Shown here: positions 53,883 to 61,345 of the stretch, in pieces
Position numbering within the stretch: the first letter of the stretch is position 1
Layout of the letters: every line of letters begins with the position of its first letter
Origin: Chloroflexi bacterium HGW-Chloroflexi-4
GTDB lineage: Bacteria > Chloroflexota > Anaerolineae > Anaerolineales > Anaerolineaceae
Reading direction: 5' to 3'
Length of the DNA stretch: 64,000 nucleotides
NCBI GenBank assembly: GCA_002840715.1
Contig: PHBW01000011.1
Span: 35,075-99,074 of the forward strand
The notes under the pieces: generated by a model
What the model was told of the DNA's origin: nothing
Database searches by the model: none
Seen by the model: only the letters and a program-made list of their open reading frames with translations
Made by a program: the position numbers and the translations under genes

Positions 53883-55402
53883 AGTTCTTCACTCCCGGCC
53901 ATCGACTGCATAATCTTTCGTTCTGCAACCTCACCGCTGAATTCAGTGACCTTTTCTTTTTCTTTCAAGACAATGATGCGATGGCTTGTGCGTAAAACTT
54001 CTTCCAATTCTGAGGAAATGAAAATACATGATTTTCCTTCTTCAGCCAGATCAAGCACCAGCCTTTGAATTTCAGCTTTGGTGCCCACATCAATACCACG
54101 TGTGGGTTCATCGAGGATGAGAAGCTGCGGGTTTGTAGCCAGCCAACGGGCAAGGATCACTTTTTGTTGGTTGCCGCCGCTCAAGTTTTTAACCAATTGT
54201 TCAGCATTTGGGGTGGCGATGCTGAGTAATTTTATGTATTTATCAGCGATTTCATTTTGGGTTTTGGTATTGAGGTATTTGAACCAACCGCGATTGGCTT
54301 GCAACGCCAGAATGATATTTTCTCTGACGGTTAACTCGCCAACAATACCTTCAGCTTTGCGATCTTCAGGGCATAAAGCCAACCCTCGATCAATTGATTT
54401 AAGCGGAGAGTAATCTTCAATCGTTTTGCCGTCCATTTTGATGGAACCAATGTCAGGATTTTCAACGCCAAATAAAAGTTGGGCGATTTCAGTTCTGCCT
54501 GAACCTAGTAATCCGGCCAAGCCCACCACTTCACCCGCGTGTAATTCCAAATCAAATGGATTGATAAATCCTGATCGGCCAAGTCCTTTGGCTTCGAGCA
54601 GGATGTCACTTTTTATGTTTTGACTGCTTTCAAGTTTATGCTTTGACATATCGTCAAGTTCATTCAAAATGCGGCCAATCATTTTTGCGATCAATTCAAG
54701 CCGCGGCAATTCACTGGGAATATAAGAACCGACTAAAGCACCGTTGCGAAGGACGGTGATTTTGTCACAAATTTCATAAACCTGATCAAGGAAGTGGGTA
54801 ATAAAAATAATAGCCACACCTTGTTCTTTCAATTTTCGCATAACGTTAAACAATTGCGCTGTTTCATGTGTGGTTAAACTGGAAGTAGGCTCATCCAGAA
54901 TGAGTATCTTGGTATTCGATACATCCAGTGCTCTCGCAATGGCTGCCATTTGCTGGATGGCGACAGAATATGATCCAAGGGGTTGGGTAACATCAATGTC
55001 AACATCCAACTCTTTTAGAAGTTGTCTTGCCTTATTATTGGTTGCTTTCCAATCAAGACTGCCAAATTTTTGTGGTGCGCGACCAATCATAATGTTTTCT
55101 GCTACGGTTAAATTCAGACACAAATTGATTTCTTGATACACCGTGCTGATGCCCAGCTCTTCTGCGTTTTGAGTCGATCTAATAACGACTTCCTTACCCT
55201 CAACTTCAATCGTTCCAGTATCCGGGCGCTCAACACCAGTCAAGACCTTGATCAGGGTTGATTTGCCAGCACCGTTCTCCCCAAGCAATGCATGCACTTC
55301 CCCTTTTTTGAGTGTGAAATCTACATTCTCGAGGGCTTGAACACCCGGAAAATACTTGTAGATTCCTCTCATTTTGACAATTTCATTTTCCAATTCTGAC
55401 AT
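53879..55402 (-). CDS. Sugar ABC transporter ATP-binding protein, double NBD (YtfR/RbsA-like)
   Basis: The product has 507 residues with two ATP-binding domains. The first has Walker A GENGAGKST (~40) and Walker B ILILDEPTSSL; the second has a degenerate P-loop GLLGSGRTEIAQ (~290), a good signature LSGGNQQK and LLILDEPTRGID. This arrangement is normal for carbohydrate importers of the CUT2 class. It energises the two permeases that follow. The gene is separated from the binding-protein gene by 128 bases containing a strong hairpin. Confidence 0.93.
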   Translation of the reverse strand: MSELENEIVKMRGIYKYFPGVQALENVDFTLKKGEVHALLGENGAGKSTLIKVLTGVERPDTGTIEVEGKEVVIRSTQNAEELGISTVYQEINLCLNLTVAENIMIGRAPQKFGSLDWKATNNKARQLLKELDVDIDVTQPLGSYSVAIQQMAAIARALDVSNTKILILDEPTSSLTTHETAQLFNVMRKLKEQGVAIIFITHFLDQVYEICDKITVLRNGALVGSYIPSELPRLELIAKMIGRILNELDDMSKHKLESSQNIKSDILLEAKGLGRSGFINPFDLELHAGEVVGLAGLLGSGRTEIAQLLFGVENPDIGSIKMDGKTIEDYSPLKSIDRGLALCPEDRKAEGIVGELTVRENIILALQANRGWFKYLNTKTQNEIADKYIKLLSIATPNAEQLVKNLSGGNQQKVILARWLATNPQLLILDEPTRGIDVGTKAEIQRLVLDLAEEGKSCIFISSELEEVLRTSHRIIVLKEKEKVTEFSGEVAERKIMQSMAGSEEL

Positions 55403-55455
55403 AATCTACCTCGGTCTTGAACTGATGACCATTTTTTCTTCATTCGGATTTTGCT

Positions 55456-55481
55456 GGGAAGCGGCGAAATCGCCGCTTCCC
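55456..55481 (-). promoter_or_regulatory. Intercistronic hairpin between binding-protein and ATPase genes
   Basis: GGGAAGCGGCG and its exact complement form an 11-bp stem with a 4-base AAAT loop. On the coding (minus) strand it is followed by AGCAAAATCC, not a U-tract, so it should not terminate efficiently. It fits an RNA-stabilising or processing hairpin that keeps binding-protein mRNA more abundant than transporter mRNA. Confidence 0.65.
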
Positions 55482-55530
55482 ATTTTTATTCGCTTACAAA
55501 AATTTACTTCTTGTGATGAAAAAGGGTTGA

Positions 55531-56565
55531 TTAGTATGTGCGGCTTGGGAAGATGGCTTCAGCATCTGCCTGATAGAAGATACCTTCTTGTGAGGGGATC
55601 CATGCGGGCAGTTTTTCGCCATTGAGGGCTTTCAAAGCAGCTTCGTAAACCTGGGGAGCCAGGAGGGGATTGCATTCGAGAACGGTATTGAGATCACCAG
55701 CGATCATACCCTTGAATGCACCAGCGGTGCCGTCAACAGTGATGATTTTGATGTCAACACCAGGGACGAGACCGGCTTCTTTGATGGCCAAAGCGGCACC
55801 AAGGCCCATTTCGTCATTCTGTGCAAAGACACCTTGAATATTGGGGTCGGCTTTTAAGAAGGCAGCCATAACATCTTTACCTTCGGTTGCAGACCAGTTG
55901 GCGGTTTGTGATTGGGTAACAGTGATGCCACATTGTCCCATGGTTTCGCGGAAGCCTGTGCCACGATCTTTGGCAGCAGAGGAACCAACGTTACCAACCA
56001 ACTCGACAACATTCTTGGATTCACTGCCTTCGAGCAATTTGCACATTTCGATACCGGCATTCTGACCTTCGAGTGCGAAATCTGCACCAATGTAGGTAGC
56101 ATACAGGTCGCTTGAAGCATCAATACGGCGGTCTTCGATCACGACAACTTTACCAGCAGCCTGGGCTTCTTTCAAAACATCATCCCAACCAGTGGTTTCA
56201 AGAGCTGCAAGAACGATAACATTAACTTCGGGATCAGCAATGAAATTACGGAAGGCTGAAACCTGGTTCTCGAGTTTGTTCTGGGCATCATAGAATTTCA
56301 GGGTGAGGCCAAGGGTTTCGGCGGTTTCTTTGAAGGATGCAGTGTTGGCTGCACGCCATCCACCTTCAGAACCAGTCTGAATAAAACCGACAGTCATATC
56401 AGCATAGGTATAAACCTTTGCGGCTTCGGTAGCGACAGGTGCTTCAGTCGCAACAGGTGCTTCAGTTGCAGCAGGGGCTTCAGTAGCTGCGGGTTTACAG
56501 GCAGCCAACATCATAACCAAGACGATCACTACCGCAAATACTTTGAAAAGCTTATTCAATTTCAT
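55531..56565 (-). CDS. Sugar ABC transporter substrate-binding lipoprotein (YtfQ-like)
   Basis: The product has 344 residues with a lipoprotein signal (lipobox MLAAC, Cys near residue 23) and a short repetitive ATEAP linker (~24-46). The periplasmic-binding-protein type 1 fold follows: MTVGFIQTGSEGGWRAANT, VNVIVLAALETTGWDDVL, FAQNDEMGLGAALAI and IITVDGTAGAFKGM. It resembles YtfQ, which binds furanose sugars. It is the first transporter gene and likely the most abundant product. AAGGAGAAGG precedes the ATG. Confidence 0.9.
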   Translation of the reverse strand: MKLNKLFKVFAVVIVLVMMLAACKPAATEAPAATEAPVATEAPVATEAAKVYTYADMTVGFIQTGSEGGWRAANTASFKETAETLGLTLKFYDAQNKLENQVSAFRNFIADPEVNVIVLAALETTGWDDVLKEAQAAGKVVVIEDRRIDASSDLYATYIGADFALEGQNAGIEMCKLLEGSESKNVVELVGNVGSSAAKDRGTGFRETMGQCGITVTQSQTANWSATEGKDVMAAFLKADPNIQGVFAQNDEMGLGAALAIKEAGLVPGVDIKIITVDGTAGAFKGMIAGDLNTVLECNPLLAPQVYEAALKALNGEKLPAWIPSQEGIFYQADAEAIFPSRTY

Positions 56566-56623
56566 TTTCCTTCTCCTTGTTTTCCGTCAAAAAATTGAGT
56601 TAGAATTGAATTGCGCGAAAGAC

Positions 56624-56641
56624 CCTTTACGCAAATAAAGG
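56624..56641. promoter_or_regulatory. Short inverted repeat upstream of the binding-protein gene
   Basis: CCTTTA-CGCAAA-TAAAGG is a 6-bp inverted repeat 58 bases before the binding-protein start codon. It could be an operator for a second promoter; the evidence is symmetry only. Confidence 0.3.
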
Positions 56642-56657
56642 TTATTTCGCCGTACCG

Positions 56658-56698
56658 GGAAATGCTCTGGCTGGTCCTCAATCAATTAGAGCATTTCC
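56658..56698 (-). promoter_or_regulatory. Intercistronic hairpin between LacI-type regulator and binding-protein genes
   Basis: GGAAATGCTCT and AGAGCATTTCC form a perfect 11-bp stem around a 19-base loop. On the coding strand no U-tract follows (it continues CGGTACGG), so full termination is unlikely. It may tune expression between the regulator and the transporter genes. Confidence 0.55.
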
Positions 56699-56738
56699 TT
56701 TTAAATTGCATTTTGATAAAAACCACCTCCTTTTCAAA

Positions 56739-57767
56739 TTATGAACTTTGACGAATGATCAGTTCTGGCTGTATCGTTATATATTTTGGCTCAACGATGA
56801 TATTGTCATTGATCTTGTGTTCAATTTGTGAAGCCAACTCAGCCACAGCAACCCTACCCAATTCGTCCTGATTTTGATAAACAGTGGTTAATGGCGGACA
56901 GTAAAACTCTGAATCAGCGATACCATCAAATCCAACCACAGAAAGATCTTGCGGAATAGCCTTGCCAATTCCAAGCGATGCTTGAAGTACACTTAACGCC
57001 ATTTGATCGTTGCCTACAAACACGGCATCCATCTCTGGAAATTTGGTCAATAATTCCAAAAATGCTGTCTTTCCGCCTTTGGGTGACCAATTGCCAGGTG
57101 CCCACATTTGCTCTGAGCCAGTCATTCCGGCCTCTTTCAAAGCGGTTTCCCAACCCAGTTTACGTTGTCTTGCTTCCCACCAATCCAAAGGGCCTGAGAT
57201 GTGGCCGATGTGTTTGCGTCCTTTTTTGATGAGGTGCTCGGTCGCCACCTTTGCCCCGGTGAAATTATCAGTTGTTACGATGGTGACCTGGCTTTGCTCT
57301 TCCATGGTCAGAAAGATCACAGGGATGTCGAGGTCAGGCATCAGGTCTTTTACCCAGTATCGGTTGTCTTCAATTTCAGGGGCTGCCCAAATTATGCCAT
57401 CCACCTGGTGTGACTTAAACCACTGCAGCAGTGGTTTTACGTTGTTCGAGTTGAAACTTGCCAATTCCTTGAGCAAGAGCCCGTAACCCAATTCTTCGGC
57501 TTTGCTGGTGATTCCGCTCAATGTTCGCGATGGACCGATAAAACGAAGACCCGCGGTGACCACCCCAAAGAGGTAACTTTTTTGGCGGCTCAAGCTTTGA
57601 GCAATGGCGCTTGGATGATAGCTTAATTCATCCATGATCTGCTTAACTCGCATGCGAGTTTCATCAGAGACATCCTGACGGTTGTTGAGCACCCGTGAAA
57701 CCGTCTGCCTTGAAACCCCGGCTTTTTCGGCGACATCATAAATGGTAGTTTTATTTCTATCAGCCAA
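56739..57767 (-). CDS. LacI-family transcriptional regulator of the arabinose operon
   Basis: The product has 342 residues. The N-terminal LacI HTH (TIYDVAEKAGVSRQTVSRVL) and hinge region (YHPSAIAQSLSR) precede a periplasmic-binding-like effector domain with GPLDWWEARQRKLGWE, AVFVGNDQMALSVL and VVGFDGIADSEFYCPPLTTV. All DNA-contact residues typical of the family appear intact. It is the first gene of the leftward arabinose unit. A perfect palindrome ends 34 bases upstream of its start, so it probably controls itself and the operon with arabinose as effector. Confidence 0.92.
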   Translation of the reverse strand: MADRNKTTIYDVAEKAGVSRQTVSRVLNNRQDVSDETRMRVKQIMDELSYHPSAIAQSLSRQKSYLFGVVTAGLRFIGPSRTLSGITSKAEELGYGLLLKELASFNSNNVKPLLQWFKSHQVDGIIWAAPEIEDNRYWVKDLMPDLDIPVIFLTMEEQSQVTIVTTDNFTGAKVATEHLIKKGRKHIGHISGPLDWWEARQRKLGWETALKEAGMTGSEQMWAPGNWSPKGGKTAFLELLTKFPEMDAVFVGNDQMALSVLQASLGIGKAIPQDLSVVGFDGIADSEFYCPPLTTVYQNQDELGRVAVAELASQIEHKINDNIIVEPKYITIQPELIIRQSS

Positions 57768-57800
57768 GGTTTTCCTCGAAATTGAAGTATTTTTTGGGTA

Positions 57801-57828
57801 TCGTGAGCGGTCACGTGACCGCTCACGA
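57801..57828. promoter_or_regulatory. 28-bp perfect palindrome, probable double LacI-family operator
   Basis: TCGTGAGCGGTCAC at 57801-57814 is followed directly by its exact reverse complement at 57815-57828. It contains two LacI-like half-palindromes, GTGAGCGGTCAC and GTGACCGCTCAC. It lies 34 bases upstream of the LacI-type gene at the head of the arabinose operon. Confidence 0.8.
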
Positions 57829-57964
57829 ACATAATAGCAAAATCAGAATCTGATGTCAATAGGTTTTAAGCAATCTGACATTAATTATCTAATTATATTA
57901 ATATTTTTTAATCTCATATTGACCCCTGCTCGCTGCTCACTCTTTATCTCGATCGTTTCTCTGA

Positions 57965-57999
57965 TACAAAAAAGAGCCGGATTATTGATCCGACTCTTT
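57965..57999 (-). terminator. Intrinsic terminator after the NBR1-Ig lipoprotein gene
   Basis: AAAGAGCCGGAT and ATCCGACTCTTT pair with one mismatch around a 5-base loop. On the minus strand a run of T residues follows (complement of the A-run at 57968-57973). It is 20 bases past the lipoprotein stop. Confidence 0.82.
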
Positions 58000-58019
58000 C
58001 GTCTTGATATTTGAATTAT

Positions 58020-58646
58020 TTAGGGGTTACCCACCACAATTTTCATGCTCATGTTTTCACCAAATAATTGACCATCTCCATTTACCAACCGCCAATAACT
58101 GTAATAGGTTCCGGGTTCAGAGGGGGCAGTAAATACAACCGTTACATTCACAGTCAAGGCAGGCTTAACTTCGTTTGGCAGGTGTACATAAAGCGCCTCT
58201 TTGGCATCTTTTAACCCATCGAGATACGAAAGCCGATAGGCGGTCTTCCAGGTGGTTTCACCAATATTTTTGATTGCCCAGGTTTTTACTACCGTTGAGC
58301 CTGGTTTGACAATCGTTCCGTCAGGTATGGTGACATCAGCGGAATACACTGCTTTATCTGCGACGGATCCCTGCGGATCCACGCGAACGGTGGCCGTGGG
58401 TGTTGTTTCAGTGACCTCAACGGTGGGGGTTGGAGGTGCCAATGTAGGTGTGGCAGTAGGTTCTGAGGTCGCCGTGGCGGAGGGTGTGAGTGCTGCATTT
58501 TGAGTAAACTCCGCCTGGATGGTGGCAGCAATTTGGGTGATCTTGATGGCCGGATCTTCGGTGGGAGTGGCGGCTGCACAGGCAGAAAGCACAAACGTTG
58601 TGATGACGAGGGCCGCAATAACACCCCTTCTAATTTTTAAATTCAT
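58020..58646 (-). CDS. Lipoprotein with NBR1-type Ig-like domain
   Basis: I take the ATG at 58646 (AAGGAT upstream); the longer frame has no site. The 208-residue product has a lipobox LSAC (Cys near residue 23), a helical segment, a Thr/Pro/Ala-rich linker (~58-90) and a C-terminal Ig-like domain (~105-208) with DGTIVKPGSTVVKTWAIKN, GETTWKTAYRL and GTYYSYWRLV. This matches the domain first described in the autophagy receptor NBR1 and common in extracytoplasmic proteins of Chloroflexota. It probably binds or spaces proteins at the cell surface. Confidence 0.8.
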   Translation of the reverse strand: MNLKIRRGVIAALVITTFVLSACAAATPTEDPAIKITQIAATIQAEFTQNAALTPSATATSEPTATPTLAPPTPTVEVTETTPTATVRVDPQGSVADKAVYSADVTIPDGTIVKPGSTVVKTWAIKNIGETTWKTAYRLSYLDGLKDAKEALYVHLPNEVKPALTVNVTVVFTAPSEPGTYYSYWRLVNGDGQLFGENMSMKIVVGNP

Positions 58647-58830
58647 GATCGTTATCCTTCTTTTTGTCATTTTTAATAAGTCGTAATTGTCAGGCGAAAT
58701 GAAGCACTTGTCAAGGCAACCACAACATACACAAATCACATTTTCTAATGTTGTTTTTATATTATTCGTAAATCTCATATAATATTCATAAGAATCAAGC
58801 TTGATTTTTTACTATCAAAAGGCACTTGGC

Positions 58831-59295
58831 ATGGACAATAATATTGAAAATGACTGTGTAATCTGCCACAAACACCGTGGTGAATTAAAACTCTTTGGTG
58901 GTTTCATCCATGAAGATGATCTGATCGCGGTCTCTCATTCCCTTCTCTGGGGAGAGGAGACAACGCATTACCTCGGTCATATCTTTATCGAGTCCAAAAG
59001 ACATGTGCCCGAGTATGCAGAATTGACGGATGAAGAAGCCCAGCGCATCGGACTCTACATTAAGAGGGTCTCAAACGCTTTGCTCAACACTCTGGATGTG
59101 GATCATGTCTATTCTTTCATGTTCGTGGATGGCGTTCCTCACATCCATGTGCATGTCATCGGACGCTACCGCGGTGCACCTCGTGAATATTGGGGCTCCA
59201 AAGTGGATGAATGGCCGGACGCTCCTAAAGGCAGCGAAGAAGAATTAACAAAATTAACCTCACTTCTGCGTCAATACATGATTGAGCACATCTAG
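58831..59295 (+). CDS. HIT-family hydrolase/transferase
   Basis: I take the ATG at 58831; a TTG at 58801 is in frame. The 154-residue product has the histidine triad HIHVHVI (~109-115) and an N-terminal CVICHKH zinc-like motif. HIT proteins cleave or transfer nucleoside monophosphates (Ap4A, ADP-sulfate or aminoacyl-AMP type substrates). YRGAPREYWG past the triad is characteristic of one HIT subgroup. Specific substrate is unknown. Confidence 0.85.
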   Translation: MDNNIENDCVICHKHRGELKLFGGFIHEDDLIAVSHSLLWGEETTHYLGHIFIESKRHVPEYAELTDEEAQRIGLYIKRVSNALLNTLDVDHVYSFMFVDGVPHIHVHVIGRYRGAPREYWGSKVDEWPDAPKGSEEELTKLTSLLRQYMIEHI

Positions 59296-59324
59296 TTGCA
59301 TTGAGATTCAACGGAGGGCTATTA

Positions 59325-59822
59325 ATGGTTTCCAAAGTGAGTTTGATATTCACCTTTATTATTCTTGGTGCATTAGCCGGTTGTCAGAAAGCAGAAAACA
59401 TGAAGAATATTTCACAGATTTCCATCATTTCTGAATCGGGCACCATTCTGCCTGAATTGCAGTGGCACGAAGAATTCATTCTGCAGCCGGATTCAATTAT
59501 CTTCAAGCGTTCGGGCAATACAGACGCAAGCAACATCAATAATGGCAGTTGGCAGGTGCCTTTCGAACCAGCGGCATTATCAGCTCTTTTTCAAACTCTT
59601 GAGCAAATTGATTTGAGCAAGATTAATCGCATCGAACCCCTTGACCAACCTGACGGTGGTGGAAGCCAGTATTTTACCTTCACTTTTTCAGCAGATAGAT
59701 CCTGGTCGCTTGATTTCAACCCAGGTGTCACATATACACACGGCGAATGGATCACTCAACCGTTGCAAGATTTCATTAATAAACTTCAACTTCCGGCTGA
59801 AGCGGCCAACAGGTATAAATAA
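59325..59822 (+). CDS. Small lipoprotein of unknown function
   Basis: The ATG at 59325 follows GGAGGG. The 165-residue product has a lipoprotein signal with lipobox LAGC (Cys near residue 20). The mature part is beta-rich with SWQVPFEPAALSALFQTLEQ and a Trp-containing end. I do not recognise a family. It overlaps the following membrane protein gene by one base (TAATG), so the two are co-translated and may interact across the membrane. Confidence 0.65.
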   Translation: MVSKVSLIFTFIILGALAGCQKAENMKNISQISIISESGTILPELQWHEEFILQPDSIIFKRSGNTDASNINNGSWQVPFEPAALSALFQTLEQIDLSKINRIEPLDQPDGGGSQYFTFTFSADRSWSLDFNPGVTYTHGEWITQPLQDFINKLQLPAEAANRYK

Positions 59823-60337
59823 TGGATGACCGTATCGAAATTTACAACAAAAAGCAGCCTGTGCTGATAATCTCACTCTTTCTATTAGCAGTGGGCGGCG
59901 GTGCTGTTTACTTGCTTATGAATAATCTCTTTCCAAGGCTGCCCGGGTTCTTCAATTTGAAGCTTGCAGCAGTAGTCACAATTGCTGCCGTGATCATTTG
60001 GGCGATGATCGTCGTCATCAGGCACTCTTCCAGAAAGAACCCTGGACTGATCATTGATGCAAAAGGCATCACCAACCGCACCAACATTACCAGTACAGAA
60101 TTCATCCTGTGGAGCGACATCTCCAGTTTCAGAGAAATTGATGGCAGCTTCAAGCACAAGTTAATCGTCGTTGATTTGAAAAACCCCGATGAATATATCT
60201 ACAAATCGCCAAAGATGAGCGCCAGCAGGCAGGTTCAATTTCGCCAGACCGGCTCTCCCATACTGATCACCTCCACCACTCTTGATTATGATCCTCAACT
60301 ACTAATGCAATTACTCACTAAACACTGGCAGGATTAA
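59822..60337 (+). CDS. Two-helix membrane protein, STM3941-like
   Basis: The 171-residue product has two N-terminal membrane helices (~14-33 and ~47-66) and a cytoplasmic PH-like domain with GLIIDAKGITNRTN, FILWSDISSF and FKHKLIVVDLKNPDEYI, reminiscent of the STM3941 family of small envelope proteins. Function is unknown. Its start overlaps the stop of the lipoprotein gene. Confidence 0.6.
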   Translation: MDDRIEIYNKKQPVLIISLFLLAVGGGAVYLLMNNLFPRLPGFFNLKLAAVVTIAAVIIWAMIVVIRHSSRKNPGLIIDAKGITNRTNITSTEFILWSDISSFREIDGSFKHKLIVVDLKNPDEYIYKSPKMSASRQVQFRQTGSPILITSTTLDYDPQLLMQLLTKHWQD

Positions 60338-60421
60338 ACAGAATTCTCAAACCTTGCTCTTCACCTGTCAAACACTTTGCTATAATCAAATTATTATCTT
60401 ATCCAAGTCAGGAACTGAATA

Positions 60422-61261
60422 ATGGGTCACAAAATTTACTTCGCCGACAACCTCGGTATTCTAAAATCATTGCCGTCTGATTCGGTTAGTCTCATTTATA
60501 TTGACCCACCTTTTAATACCGGCAAAACCCAGGCACGCACCCAGATCAAGACTGAAAAATCAGATGATGGTGATCGTAAAGGGTTCGCCGGTCAGCGATA
60601 CAACACGGTAAAGATCGGTTTGCAGGCATATGAAGATATCTTTGACGACCTCCCAACCTTTCTTGAACCGCGCTTGATCGAAGCCAAACGTATCCTCAAA
60701 CCCAATGGCAGCCTATATTTCCACATCGATTATCGTGAAGTACATTATTGCAAGATTCTACTTGATCAGATCTTTGGCCGTGACAGTTTTTTGAACGAGA
60801 TCATCTGGGCATACGATTACGGTGCACGTACTAAAAAGAAATGGCCAGCCAAGCACGATAACATCCTCTGGTATGCCAAGGATCCTGAGAACTACATCTT
60901 TAACGTGGAGGAAATTGAGCGCATCCCCTATATGGCACCCGGCCTGGTCGGACCTGAAAAAGCCGCCCTCGGCAAACTGCCCACCGACACCTGGTGGCAT
61001 ACCATAGTACCGACCAACGGAAAAGAGAAGACCGGTTACCCCACCCAAAAACCATTGGGCATCATTCGCCGTATCGTGTCAGCCTCCTCCAACCCTGGTG
61101 ACACCGTGCTGGATTTCTTCGCCGGCAGCGGCACCACCGGCGCGGTGTGTGCAGAACTGGGGCGTGAGTTCATTCTTGTTGATCAGAATCCTCAAGCCAT
61201 CGAGGTTATGAGAAATCGATTTAAAGACATCTCAAATATTGAATGGATCACTTCAAAGTAA
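60422..61261 (+). CDS. Orphan site-specific DNA methyltransferase, beta-class N6-adenine/N4-cytosine
   Basis: The 279-residue product has the catalytic motif DPPFNTGK (~28-35) before the SAM-binding motif DFFAGSGTTGAV (~226-237), the order of beta-class amino-methyltransferases; DPPF usually indicates N6-adenine. A short target-recognition region (~40-130) lies between. No restriction or specificity gene is adjacent, so it is probably an orphan enzyme for regulation or a protection relic. The target sequence cannot be read from the protein. Confidence 0.85.
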   Translation: MGHKIYFADNLGILKSLPSDSVSLIYIDPPFNTGKTQARTQIKTEKSDDGDRKGFAGQRYNTVKIGLQAYEDIFDDLPTFLEPRLIEAKRILKPNGSLYFHIDYREVHYCKILLDQIFGRDSFLNEIIWAYDYGARTKKKWPAKHDNILWYAKDPENYIFNVEEIERIPYMAPGLVGPEKAALGKLPTDTWWHTIVPTNGKEKTGYPTQKPLGIIRRIVSASSNPGDTVLDFFAGSGTTGAVCAELGREFILVDQNPQAIEVMRNRFKDISNIEWITSK

Positions 61262-61345
61262 CCAAAACCTGGATAAATATCGGATAATAAAAATCAACCC
61301 AAATGCATTCTCTGCTAATAACTGATAACAGATAGAGGTGAAAGA

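Noticed and set aside
60422..61261. A restriction-modification system
   Set aside because: The flanking genes are a small membrane protein and an M28 peptidase; no endonuclease or specificity gene is seen.
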